DNA from: Pseudomonadota bacterium
Lineage (GTDB): Bacteria > Desulfobacterota > Desulfovibrionia > Desulfovibrionales > Desulfovibrionaceae
Reading direction: 5' to 3'
Length of the DNA stretch: 64,000 nt
Assembly (NCBI GenBank): GCA_018817515.1
Contig: JAHIUD010000021.1
Coordinates: forward strand, 60,582-124,581
In this document: in pieces, positions 29,171 to 37,392 of the stretch
Position numbering within the stretch: position 1 is the first letter of the stretch
How the letters are laid out: every line of letters begins with the position of its first letter
Translations under genes and position numbers: made by a program
Notes under the pieces: model-generated
The model's input: the letters and a program-made list of their open reading frames with translations, nothing else
What the model was told of the DNA's origin: nothing
Databases searched by the model: none

Positions 29171-29220
29171 GGAACCAAGGCTCCTTCTCCTGGTGTAGAA
29201 TAGGAACCATAAGGAATGAC
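29171..29220. repeat. Island repeat Y, copy 2
   Basis: ggaaccaaggctccttctcctggtgtagaataggaaccataaggaatgac; 27-nt core identical to copy 1. Confidence 0.8.
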
Positions 29221-29265
29221 AGCATTTTTTGGGCATATTTTCGGGCACGCTGAGGTCGTATCCTT

Positions 29266-29422
29266 ACGGATTGCGACGAGCTTTGATGTAGCATATGATA
29301 TAGTCCCTGTAGTCGTGCGCCCTCGGCTGGTTGACATTTCCGCAGTCTTTGAACCGCTCTTTCCCGTCCTTGCGGAGCTTCGAAAGCTTCCCTTCGAGGT
29401 AGCCGATACGGTTTTCAGCGGA
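29266..29422 (-). pseudogene. Fragment paralogous to the tail of the 28569-29099 ORF
   Basis: SAENRIGYLEGKLSKLRKDGKERFKDCGN versus TADNRVGSLEGKLSQLRKDGKARFKDTES; no start codon found nearby. Confidence 0.5.
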
Positions 29423-29499
29423 GGGGGAGAGAGGAGAGCAGGGACAACGCGGCGTAGGGCCACCTCACGAGGTGGTAGGCGCTTCCTGCGAGCGGGGAG

Positions 29500-29680
29500 A
29501 TAGGCTGGCCTCACCTTCGAGCATTCAAAGCGTCTGTACGGCTAATTTTGAGCGTTTCACCTAGGGGGGGAGCGCCGATTTGAAGCGCAAGGGGGCATGG
29601 GGGGAATCCGAGCGCAGGAGCCTGTGCAAGCCCCCTCGGATTAGCATACTCGAAATTTAGAACCTGAGCCGACCGGGCGG
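29500..29680. repeat. Island repeat X, copy 2
   Basis: See 27899-28075; gggggg...gcgcaggagcctgtgc...cccccc pairing potential. Confidence 0.6.
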
Positions 29681-29907
29681 GGGAGACAAGGGGGATAAAT
29701 CGCGCTGGGCAGTTCTAAGCTTTCATGCCAGCGTGTGAGCGTATACTCCTAATGATTCTCAGTAAATCAGCGATTCGCTCTTGACATCACTTGCCGAATT
29801 GATATAGCGGATAGGAAGTAATATTTGCTGTGGAGCGCTGGAGTCACGGTCTTCACAATGGTTGCTTTAGTTGTATCCTGAATGTTCTTCAGGACTAAGG
29901 GAGGGTA

Positions 29908-30183
29908 GTGATGGCTTTTCTCGGTATTGTTATTGGGATGATGCTTGATGTTATCATCGTACCAGCTATTTTCATCGGGATTTATTCACGGAATATTTTG
30001 ATGGCAACATTGCTTGGCGCAGTGAGTGGCGTTGCAATGCACGTCTTGACTTCATTCTTTTGGATTACTCAAAAGCCAGTGGTGCTGATTATCCCGCATA
30101 TTATCGCTGGATGCTTGTTGTCACTTATTTTCTATGGTGCGGCTTGTGCTGTCAGAAAGCGCAAAGCTGCAAGACATAACTAA
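29908..30183 (+). CDS. Small membrane protein of unknown function
   Basis: 91 aa, about three hydrophobic segments. Confidence 0.55.
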   Translation: MMAFLGIVIGMMLDVIIVPAIFIGIYSRNILMATLLGAVSGVAMHVLTSFFWITQKPVVLIIPHIIAGCLLSLIFYGAACAVRKRKAARHN

Positions 30184-30237
30184 CTTGCCTATTTGTCGAG
30201 TTAGGTCAGAACAGGCTCTGGAGACTAGGAGAGTGAC

Positions 30238-30591
30238 ATGGTTTACCTGATCGCAGTTCTCATGGGGTATTTTGTAGGAACGAACGCGATTGTTGAAAGG
30301 CAAGTTAAAGCATCTGCTGGCTGTGGGTACTACAATTCAACTCTTGGAACCCTATCTGCGCTCGGTGGCTTTGGCGGTTGGTTTTGTGCGATACCAGCAG
30401 CGTATTTCGTTGGATCGGCATGGGGCAATGGCGTTGTGGATGGAGTGCTCTTCATCCTTGCCGTCCTAGGGGGAGCATTCGCTTCTGGATTTCTCAGGAG
30501 AAACCCCTTGAATTACCTGCTGAGTGCGTTGACTCTCCCGGCCAATGTCGCGTTGGTTTTCGTCGTGTATACACTCTCAAAGCGCTGGTAG
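30238..30591 (+). CDS. Small membrane protein of unknown function
   Basis: 117 aa, several hydrophobic segments; gaggag-like RBS upstream. Confidence 0.6.
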   Translation: MVYLIAVLMGYFVGTNAIVERQVKASAGCGYYNSTLGTLSALGGFGGWFCAIPAAYFVGSAWGNGVVDGVLFILAVLGGAFASGFLRRNPLNYLLSALTLPANVALVFVVYTLSKRW

Positions 30592-30624
30592 CCGTGCGCA
30601 TGATTTCCGGCCTCAGAGGGAACA

Positions 30625-30921
30625 ATGCCTAAAGCTGCGATATACACGACCGCCGCAATGCTTATCCTCGGAGCACTCCCGTTGCCCTATGGCTATTACA
30701 TGCTTCTGCGCATCATCGCCTGTGGAGCCTTCGCCTATGCTTGCCTTATCGCCTACAGAATGCGGGGCGGCTTACTACCCTGGGCCTATGGCCTCTTTGC
30801 GGTTGTCTTCAATCCCCTCATCCCTATCCGCCTCAGCAAAGGCAAATGGATGGTTGTTGACATCATCGCAGGGGCGACCCTGATTTTGACCGCCAAGAGC
30901 ATCAGTTCCCAAGAGAGATAG
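30625..30921 (+). CDS. Small membrane protein (DUF6804-like)
   Basis: ALPLPYGYYMLLRIIACGAFAY...FNPLIPIRLSKGKWMVVDI. Confidence 0.6.
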   Translation: MPKAAIYTTAAMLILGALPLPYGYYMLLRIIACGAFAYACLIAYRMRGGLLPWAYGLFAVVFNPLIPIRLSKGKWMVVDIIAGATLILTAKSISSQER

Positions 30922-30925
30922 CCGC

Positions 30926-32146
30926 TCACTCCTCGCCAATCGCTTTAAACAGGGGCACAACCTTGCCTCCCTCGCGGAGCGCGTCTATGTGGTCAGCCCA
31001 TGCTTGCATCATCTTCCGTCGCTCCGGCAGGAACTCCGCAAAGTTGTAAGCGGCTCGGACGTTGTTCCGCTCAGCGTGGGCCAACTGGCGTTCAATGGCG
31101 TCACGATTCCACCCCAACTCATTGAGCAGGGTAGAGGCGATGCTGCGGAAGCCGTGCCCGGTCATTTCGTCCTTTGCGTAACCAAGACGGCGCAGGGCGG
31201 CGGTAACGGTATTTTCGGACATGGGACGGGAGGCCGTGCGCTCACCTGGGAACACATAGCGACCCGTCCCCGTAAGCGGCTTGATCTCTTCCAAGACGGC
31301 CAGGGCTTGCTTGCTCAGAGGGACAATGTGCTGAGTGCGCATCTTCATCTTGTGGGCAGGGATGCGCCACTCTGCGGCCTCTTCGTTGATCTCGGACCAC
31401 TCCGCATGGCGTAGTTCTCCGGGGCGAACGAACACCAACGGAGCCAGTCGAAGAGCACAGCGCGTAATGAGGCTTCCCTTGTAGGTTTCGATGGTGCGGA
31501 GGAGTTCGCTAACCGCCCCCGGCTCAGTGAGGCTGGCGTGGTGCTTTTCGTTGGTGGGGGAGAGTGCCCCGCGCAGATCGCGTGTAGGGTCCGAATCGGC
31601 CAAGCCAGCGGCCACGGCGTAGCGAAACACCATGCCGATGTTCCCCACAAGGCGGTGGGCTGTTTCAATGGCTCCCCGTGATTCCACGCGGCGGGCCACA
31701 GACAGGACTTCGGGCGGGAGGATGTCCCGGATAGCCTTGGAACCAATCCAGGGGAAGGCGTCTTTCTCAAGGCTGGTCATAATGCGAGCGGCATGGCCCG
31801 GTGTCCACTTGGAGTTGAACTTCTCATGCCACTGGCGGGCCACAAGCTCAAAGGTCTCTATCTGCTGCTGCTCCTGTACGCGAGCATCCTTCCTGGCGTT
31901 GCTGGGGTCTATCCCTTGGGCGATGAGCTTGCGGGCTTCCTCGCGGCGCTCACGGGCCTGGACAAGGGAGATTTCGGGATAGGTGCCGAGGGAGATTCGG
32001 TTGGGCTTGCCGCCGAAGGTGTAGCGGAGTCGCCACCACTTGCCGCCCTTCGGGGAGATTTCGAGATTGAGGCCGCGTCCGTCATTGAGGACGTATGTCT
32101 TGTCCTTGGGCTTCGCGTTGCGAATGGCGGTATCCGTTAGAGCCAC
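30926..32146 (-). CDS. P4-type tyrosine site-specific integrase
   Basis: N-terminal Arm-DNA-binding domain (ALTDTAIRNAKPKDKTYVLNDGRGLNLEISPKGGKWWRLRY) and catalytic residues R (FVRPGELR), HGFR, QLAHAE, Y (RAAYN); GTG start 32146. Confidence 0.93.
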   Translation of the reverse strand: MALTDTAIRNAKPKDKTYVLNDGRGLNLEISPKGGKWWRLRYTFGGKPNRISLGTYPEISLVQARERREEARKLIAQGIDPSNARKDARVQEQQQIETFELVARQWHEKFNSKWTPGHAARIMTSLEKDAFPWIGSKAIRDILPPEVLSVARRVESRGAIETAHRLVGNIGMVFRYAVAAGLADSDPTRDLRGALSPTNEKHHASLTEPGAVSELLRTIETYKGSLITRCALRLAPLVFVRPGELRHAEWSEINEEAAEWRIPAHKMKMRTQHIVPLSKQALAVLEEIKPLTGTGRYVFPGERTASRPMSENTVTAALRRLGYAKDEMTGHGFRSIASTLLNELGWNRDAIERQLAHAERNNVRAAYNFAEFLPERRKMMQAWADHIDALREGGKVVPLFKAIGEE

Positions 32147-32204
32147 CGGGCTTTCCCCCTTCACGCCGTACAAGTTGAAAGGGATTTTGGGCTGATTGAG
32201 GCGT

Positions 32205-32230
32205 GTTGTACAGATATCTATACGTACAAC
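32205..32230. promoter_or_regulatory. Inverted repeat upstream of integrase
   Basis: gttgtac-N12-gtacaac. Confidence 0.5.
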
Positions 32231-32251
32231 TCCCGGATGTCAACGAACGAT

Positions 32252-32285
32252 AAAAGACAACCCCGGACGCTCTTTCCGGGGTTAC
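32252..32285 (-). terminator. tmRNA-proximal terminator (duplicate of 25671-25702)
   Basis: aaaagaCaaccccggacgctctttccggggtt. Confidence 0.75.
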
Positions 32286-32338
32286 CCTTTGAAATCACTG
32301 GATTTCTGTACTGTGTTGGGCTGTGCTGGACGATCTTC

Positions 32339-32694
32339 TGGTGGAGGCGGAGGGAATCGAACCCTCGTCCGAGAACGCTTTGCTCGAGGTATCTACAGGT
32401 TTAGTCCGGGTTTGATTCTCGTCGCCATGCGTGCCCCCGAACAGGTATCATGTCGACATGTCCGCCTTGTGCCGCGTGCATACGGCGGACGCCATCTGCA
32501 CGCCGACCCGATGGGGTTTGTCGATCCTAACAGACGTATCGGGTGTCAGTCAGAAGGATCGTGACTGGTTATTAAGCAGCCAGAGCGTAATCGTAGTCGT
32601 TGGCACTTGAGTGCTTGCCGCTTTTTACGAGGCCAGCGGCGCCTCGACCTGCAACCTCGGCATCGACTGTCCCCGTCGAAACCGGTGCGCCCCC
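32339..32694 (-). ncRNA. ssrA: tmRNA (transfer-messenger RNA), tag ANDYDYALAA
   Basis: 5' GGGGGCGCACCGGTTTCGACGGGGACAG..., tag GCC AAC GAC TAC GAT TAC GCT CTG GCT GCT TAA (32572-32604), 3' GGTTCGATTCCCTCCGCCTCCACCA; 5' and 3' ends pair. Confidence 0.97.
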
Positions 32695-32757
32695 ATATCA
32701 AAGAACGTCTTGCTAAAAGATAAGCCTTTACCCAGCGAAGGCAAGTACCAAAAACAA

Positions 32758-32785
32758 AACCGCGCCCGAAAGCGCGGTGTTTTGT
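32758..32785 (-). terminator. Terminator downstream of tRNA-Met
   Basis: accgcgcccgaaagcgcggtgtttt read on either strand. Confidence 0.65.
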
Positions 32786-32789
32786 CTTG

Positions 32790-32866
32790 TGGTAGCGAGG
32801 GAGGGAATTGAACCCCCGACACTGCGGATATGAGCCGCATGCTCTGACCGACTGAGCTACCTCGCC
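32790..32866 (-). tRNA. tRNA-Met (CAT)
   Basis: GGCGAGGTAGCTCAGTCGGTCAGAGCATGCGGCTCATATCCGCAGTGTCGGGGGTTCAATTCCCTCCCTCGCTACCA cloverleaf, encoded CCA. Confidence 0.95.
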
Positions 32867-33053
32867 ACATTTCCCTCAACGGGAAGGGCCTTATAGCCAT
32901 TCTCCAAACGCTTGGCAAGGGGGTTTCACGCGCCAATTTTCATTGGGCTTGATTCTTCTATCGCTTGGGAGCAAAACCTCCGCGTTGCCAGATGTGCCGC
33001 GCTGGTGTACGTTTTGCATAACATAGCCGTGCGTTGCAAAGAGAGGAGAAATT

Positions 33054-33245
33054 ATGACGACCGTGATTCCCCAGAGCGAACTGACCAAGCGCGCCATCGA
33101 CTGGATCTGCGAAAATCAGATCGCCGTTGATGACCCCGCTTCCCGGCGCAAGGCCATCGAAGAGGCCGCAGCCCGTTTCAATCTTGGCCCCCTGGAAGAG
33201 GAATTCCTCGAGCGTTTCTTTAAAGGTGATTCTGCAAACGGATAA
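33054..33245 (+). CDS. Small hypothetical protein
   Basis: 63 aa, gagaggag RBS; immediately upstream of lptF. Confidence 0.65.
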   Translation: MTTVIPQSELTKRAIDWICENQIAVDDPASRRKAIEEAAARFNLGPLEEEFLERFFKGDSANG

Positions 33246-33250
33246 AATAG

Positions 33251-34414
33251 TTGAAGATCATACACCGACAAATATTCAAAGAGCATCTCTCGCTGTTTCT
33301 GCTCATCGGCTCCTGCCTGCTGGGTCTAATCCTGGTGGGCCGGATGCTCCAGCTGCGCGAAATGTTGCTGTCACAGAACCTGGGCGTCTTCGACGTCCTG
33401 CGTCTGTTTTTCTACTTGAGCCCCGTGTTCCTGCTCATGCTCACGCCCATCGCCTGCATGCTCAGCATCTTCCTCACCTTTCTGCGCATGAGCGCGGACC
33501 GCGAGCTCACCGCACTCAAGGCGAGCGGTGTCAGCCTGTACCAACTGCTGTTTGCTCCCCTGGTCTTTGGCTCGCTGTGTACGCTTTTCAGCCTGTATAT
33601 CGCCTTGTTCGGGCTGTCCTGGGGCATGGAGCAGTTCAAGCACTCGCTCTTGGAGTTCGCCCGCACAAAGACCAAGCTGTCGCTGCAATCCGGTGTTTTT
33701 AATCAGGAGTTTCCGGGCCTGACGATCTACGCCCAGAAGGTCAATCTGGAGTCCGGCGACATCAAGTTCGTCTTTGTGCAGGACAAGACCAACAAGGGCT
33801 TCACCACCACGGTCATCGCGCCCGAGGGCTCGGTGACCACGGACGCCGAGAAGGAGCAGATCAAGGTCGTGTTCAAGAACGGCCGCATCTTCCGGCGTGT
33901 GGGCGAGACCCTCGATGTCCTGCATTTCGGCAGTTACGCCGTGCGCCTGCCGCTGGGCAACATGCTGCGCAAGATGGGCTTTGAGCGCACCTCGCCCAAG
34001 GAGCTCTCCTTCGCCAGGCTGCTGGCGTACGACTCAGACCCGGAGCTCATGAAGGAGTTCGACCAGTCGCGCCAGCTCAAGGTCAAGGTGGAGATCCAGA
34101 AGCGCCTGGCCCTGCCGTTGGCCTGCCTGATCCTGGGCTTGTTCTCGGTGCCTGTGGCCTGCGTCTTCCACGCCTTCAAGCAGCAGTTCGGCATCGTCCT
34201 GGCGCTGGGGGTGTTCCTGGTCTACTATTCCCTGCTTTCCGTGGCCGAGAGCCTGGGCGAGTCGCAGCTTGTTCCGGCGTACATCGGGGTCTGGATCCCC
34301 AACCTGCTCTTCCTTGGCGTCGGTTTGATCTTCCTGCGCCAGGCCGTGCGTGAGCGCATTCCCGGCTTCGTGCTCTGGGTGCTCCAGAAGTTGCGTCAAA
34401 GGAGCATGGCATGA
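33251..34414 (+). CDS. lptF: LPS export permease LptF (YjgP/YjgQ family)
   Basis: YjgP/YjgQ permease topology; overlaps lptG. Confidence 0.88.
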   Translation: MKIIHRQIFKEHLSLFLLIGSCLLGLILVGRMLQLREMLLSQNLGVFDVLRLFFYLSPVFLLMLTPIACMLSIFLTFLRMSADRELTALKASGVSLYQLLFAPLVFGSLCTLFSLYIALFGLSWGMEQFKHSLLEFARTKTKLSLQSGVFNQEFPGLTIYAQKVNLESGDIKFVFVQDKTNKGFTTTVIAPEGSVTTDAEKEQIKVVFKNGRIFRRVGETLDVLHFGSYAVRLPLGNMLRKMGFERTSPKELSFARLLAYDSDPELMKEFDQSRQLKVKVEIQKRLALPLACLILGLFSVPVACVFHAFKQQFGIVLALGVFLVYYSLLSVAESLGESQLVPAYIGVWIPNLLFLGVGLIFLRQAVRERIPGFVLWVLQKLRQRSMA

Positions 34415-35568
34415 GGCTGCCGAGCCTGCGCCTGAGCGCGCTGGGCGCCTACGTGGTGCGCCAGAACCTGTTCCTCATGGCCACCTGCCTTGGGGCGGGC
34501 ACGTTCATCTATCTTTTGACCGACCTCTCAGACCGGCTGGAGCATTTCCTGGACGCGGGCCTTGGCGTGCGCCAGATTCTGACCTATTTCGCGGTGAAGA
34601 TTCCGCTGATCTTCTCGCAGATTCTGCCTGCCGTGTTTCTGCTGGCCGTGGTCCTGCAGATCGGGCTTATGGTTCGCAGCCGCGAGATGATGGCCCTGCG
34701 CGCGGGCGGTGTGTCCATCCGCTGGTTCGTGAAGTTCTTTTTGATCTATGCGTTGGTTTGGAGCGTCGGGCAGTTGGTGTTCTCACAGTACATCGCCTCC
34801 TACGGCGAACAGGAAGCCACCCGCATCTGGCGCGAGGAGGTGCGCAAGCGCCAGCTCGACAAGCGCGTTCTGAAGAACCTCTGGTTCCGCGAGGGGCCGT
34901 ACATCGTGCATGCCGGTGAGGCCCAGCCCACGCAGAGCCGCGTCAATGACGTGACGGTGTACGAGTTCGACCGCGACACCAACCGGCTCTCGCGCATCAT
35001 GACGGCCAAGAAGGGCCTGGTGGACGAGCACGGCTGGGGGCTTCTCGACGTGTGGGAGATCGAAACCGCTGACTTCGCGGCCATGAAGCTCTTGACGCAT
35101 TTCATTCCGCTGCGTCAGGACATGCGCGGGTTTTTGACCGCAGACTTCACCGACAAGGCCGATCTGCCCTTGCAGACCCTGGGCAAGGTCATCGACGAAC
35201 TGCGCGAGTCCGGCTCCAACGTGGAGCGCCTGCGCACGGCCTGGCACGGCAAATGGTCCTACGCCTTCTCCATGGTCACCATGGCGCTCTTGGCCCTGGC
35301 CATGTGCACCCTTTTCGAGAACCTGTACGTGAACCTCGTGCTCAGCCTGCTCGTCATCTTCGGCTACTACGGGTGCTATGTCCTGGGCATCACCACAGGG
35401 CAGAAGGGGCTCATGGCGCCAATGCTCGGAGCGTGGCTGGCCAATCTCGTGTTCAGCGTGGCGGCGATGTCGCGCCTGACGTGGGTTTCGGTGCCCTGGC
35501 TGGGCATCCGCGCGCACCGCCTGAACGTGCGCCTGCAGTTGATGTTCGCCAGGGAAGAGCGGGACTAG
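34411..35568 (+). CDS. lptG: LPS export permease LptG (YjgP/YjgQ family)
   Basis: Second YjgP/YjgQ permease, ATGA overlap with lptF. Confidence 0.88.
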   Translation: MRLPSLRLSALGAYVVRQNLFLMATCLGAGTFIYLLTDLSDRLEHFLDAGLGVRQILTYFAVKIPLIFSQILPAVFLLAVVLQIGLMVRSREMMALRAGGVSIRWFVKFFLIYALVWSVGQLVFSQYIASYGEQEATRIWREEVRKRQLDKRVLKNLWFREGPYIVHAGEAQPTQSRVNDVTVYEFDRDTNRLSRIMTAKKGLVDEHGWGLLDVWEIETADFAAMKLLTHFIPLRQDMRGFLTADFTDKADLPLQTLGKVIDELRESGSNVERLRTAWHGKWSYAFSMVTMALLALAMCTLFENLYVNLVLSLLVIFGYYGCYVLGITTGQKGLMAPMLGAWLANLVFSVAAMSRLTWVSVPWLGIRAHRLNVRLQLMFAREERD

Positions 35569-35592
35569 CGTCGGGACGGTGTTTCGTCCTGA

Positions 35593-36192
35593 TTATTCTT
35601 CCGGCTGGGCTGGGCGGGCGGCCAGGCTGTCCAGGGCGTCCCACAGGGCTTCGCGGCCATGGCCGTTGACGCTGGAGAAGCAGATGGGCGTGGCTTGACC
35701 TCCGAGCAGATCGCGCCATTCGCGCTGCCGGGCCGATGCTTCGCGCTGTTTCACCTTGTCACATTTGGTCAGCACGGGCAGGATGCGGATGCCCGCGTGG
35801 CGCAGCCAGGCCACCAGCTCCAGGTCGCTCTTCTGCGGCGGCACGCGCACGTCGATGAGCAGGGCCACGGCCTTGAGCCCCGGGCTCTTGGTCAGGAACT
35901 GCTCGATGAGCTGGCCCCATTTGGCGCGTTCGGACTGGGAGCGCCTGGCGTAGCCGTAGCCGGGCAGGTCCACCAGGGTGTAGCCGCCGGGCTCGATCTT
36001 GTAGAAGTTGACGCTCTGCGTCTTGCCGGGCGTGGAGCTGGTCTTGGCCAAGCCCTTGCGCTGCGCCAGGCAATTGATGAGCGAGGACTTGCCCACGTTG
36101 GAGCGACCGGCCATGGCTACTTGCGGCTCGTCAGTGGGCAGGAGCTGGGATAGTTCATACGCGGTTTTGACTAAGTCGAAAGTTCGATTCAT
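35593..36192 (-). CDS. engB: Ribosome biogenesis GTPase EngB/YsxC
   Basis: AMAGRSNVGKSSLIN, DLPGYGYARRS, TKCDK; start MNRTFDLVKTAYELS at 36192. Confidence 0.92.
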   Translation of the reverse strand: MNRTFDLVKTAYELSQLLPTDEPQVAMAGRSNVGKSSLINCLAQRKGLAKTSSTPGKTQSVNFYKIEPGGYTLVDLPGYGYARRSQSERAKWGQLIEQFLTKSPGLKAVALLIDVRVPPQKSDLELVAWLRHAGIRILPVLTKCDKVKQREASARQREWRDLLGGQATPICFSSVNGHGREALWDALDSLAARPAQPEE

Positions 36193-36291
36193 AATACTCC
36201 GGTGCCGGGACTTGTGCCCGGTGCGCAGTAAATGGTGGCTTTTTCGGTCCGCGTCAAGCGGGCATGCACCCCTAAACCCCAGGCGGCAGCC

Positions 36292-36765
36292 ATGAAGACT
36301 CGCAAATACCTTGTCCTGAACGGTCCCAACCTGGGCCACATCGGCGAACGTCAGCCCGAGATCTACGGCTCTCAAGGGCTGGACAGCCTGCCCGGCCTGC
36401 TCAAGGAACTCAGCGGCGAGGCGGCCGAGGGCATCGAGCTTTTATACCACCAGTCGAATTTTGAGGGCAACCTCATCGACCGGCTGGAAAAGGCCCGGCG
36501 CGAGGGGCTGGACGGCGTGGCCTTCAACGCCGGGGCGCTGACGCACACAAGTCTGGCCATCGCCGACTGCCTGGCCTGGATCGGCATACCCTGCGTGGAA
36601 GTGCACCTGTCGAACATCTTCGCCCGCACGGACGAGCCCCTGCGCCAGAAGAGCCTCATGGGGAAATCGTGCATCGGAGTTGTTGCCGGTTTCGGCATTC
36701 TCGGGTATGCGTTGGCCGTCCTGGCGCTTGAGCGCCATAATGCTGCGGGCCAGGATAAAAAATAA
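36292..36765 (+). CDS. aroQ: Type II 3-dehydroquinate dehydratase
   Basis: VLNGPNLGHIGERQPEIYG, NAGALTHTS, VEVHLSNIFAR; start at 36292. Confidence 0.88.
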   Translation: MKTRKYLVLNGPNLGHIGERQPEIYGSQGLDSLPGLLKELSGEAAEGIELLYHQSNFEGNLIDRLEKARREGLDGVAFNAGALTHTSLAIADCLAWIGIPCVEVHLSNIFARTDEPLRQKSLMGKSCIGVVAGFGILGYALAVLALERHNAAGQDKK

Positions 36766-36826
36766 TTAGGTGTGGCAATGGGTTGCCAAAAGCCTGAAGC
36801 CCCGCCACGTATGCACCGGAGGTTGA

Positions 36827-37390
36827 ATGTATTCCACGTCTGATTTCCGTCGCGGTCTGAAGATCGAGATGGACGGCAAGCCTTATGAAATCGTTGATTT
36901 TCAGCATGTGAAGCCAGGCAAGGGCGGCGCCTTCGTGCGCACCAAGCTCAAGCACATCCTCAATGGCCGTGTTGTGGACCAGACCTTCCGCTCCGGCGAG
37001 AAGGTCGACAAGCCCGACATTTCCATGCAGGACATGCAGTACCTGTACAAGGAAGGCGACGACTTCGTGTTCATGGACATGGAGTCCTACGAGCAGAAAC
37101 ACATCCCGGCCACCCAGGTGGGCGAGAAGGGCGGCTACATCAAGGAAGGCGAGACCCTGAAGGTCCTGCTGTACAATGGCGAGCTCTTCGACATGGAGCT
37201 GCCCGCGTCCGTGGTGCTGGAGATCGTCGAGACCGAGCCCGGCGTGCAGGGCGACCGCGTGACCAACGCCAACAAGCCCGCCAAGATGGAAACCGGCATC
37301 ATGGTCAACGTGCCGCTGTTCATCGCCCAGGGCGAGCGCATCAAAGTCGATACCCGGACCGGCGAGTACATCAGCCGCGACCGGGATTAG
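36827..37390 (+). CDS. efp: Translation elongation factor P
   Basis: [18 protein letters not shown] (K34 loop), EF-P C-terminus. Confidence 0.96.
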   Translation: MYSTSDFRRGLKIEMDGKPYEIVDFQHVKPGKGGAFVRTKLKHILNGRVVDQTFRSGEKVDKPDISMQDMQYLYKEGDDFVFMDMESYEQKHIPATQVGEKGGYIKEGETLKVLLYNGELFDMELPASVVLEIVETEPGVQGDRVTNANKPAKMETGIMVNVPLFIAQGERIKVDTRTGEYISRDRD

Positions 37391-37392
37391 CA

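Larger units (their letters stand above)
25671..32344. mobile_element. Genomic island of about 6.5 kb integrated at the tmRNA 3' end (P4-type integrase, AlpA-like regulator)
   Basis: Integrase abuts the tmRNA 3' CCA; duplicated tmRNA terminator and decayed tmRNA 3' end at the distal edge; visibly lower GC than flanks; boundaries approximate. Confidence 0.85.

Noticed and set aside
28912-29514. 200-aa minus-strand ORF over the ligase-like region
   Set aside because: Out of frame with the domain-like reading at 28569-29099; composition looks random.
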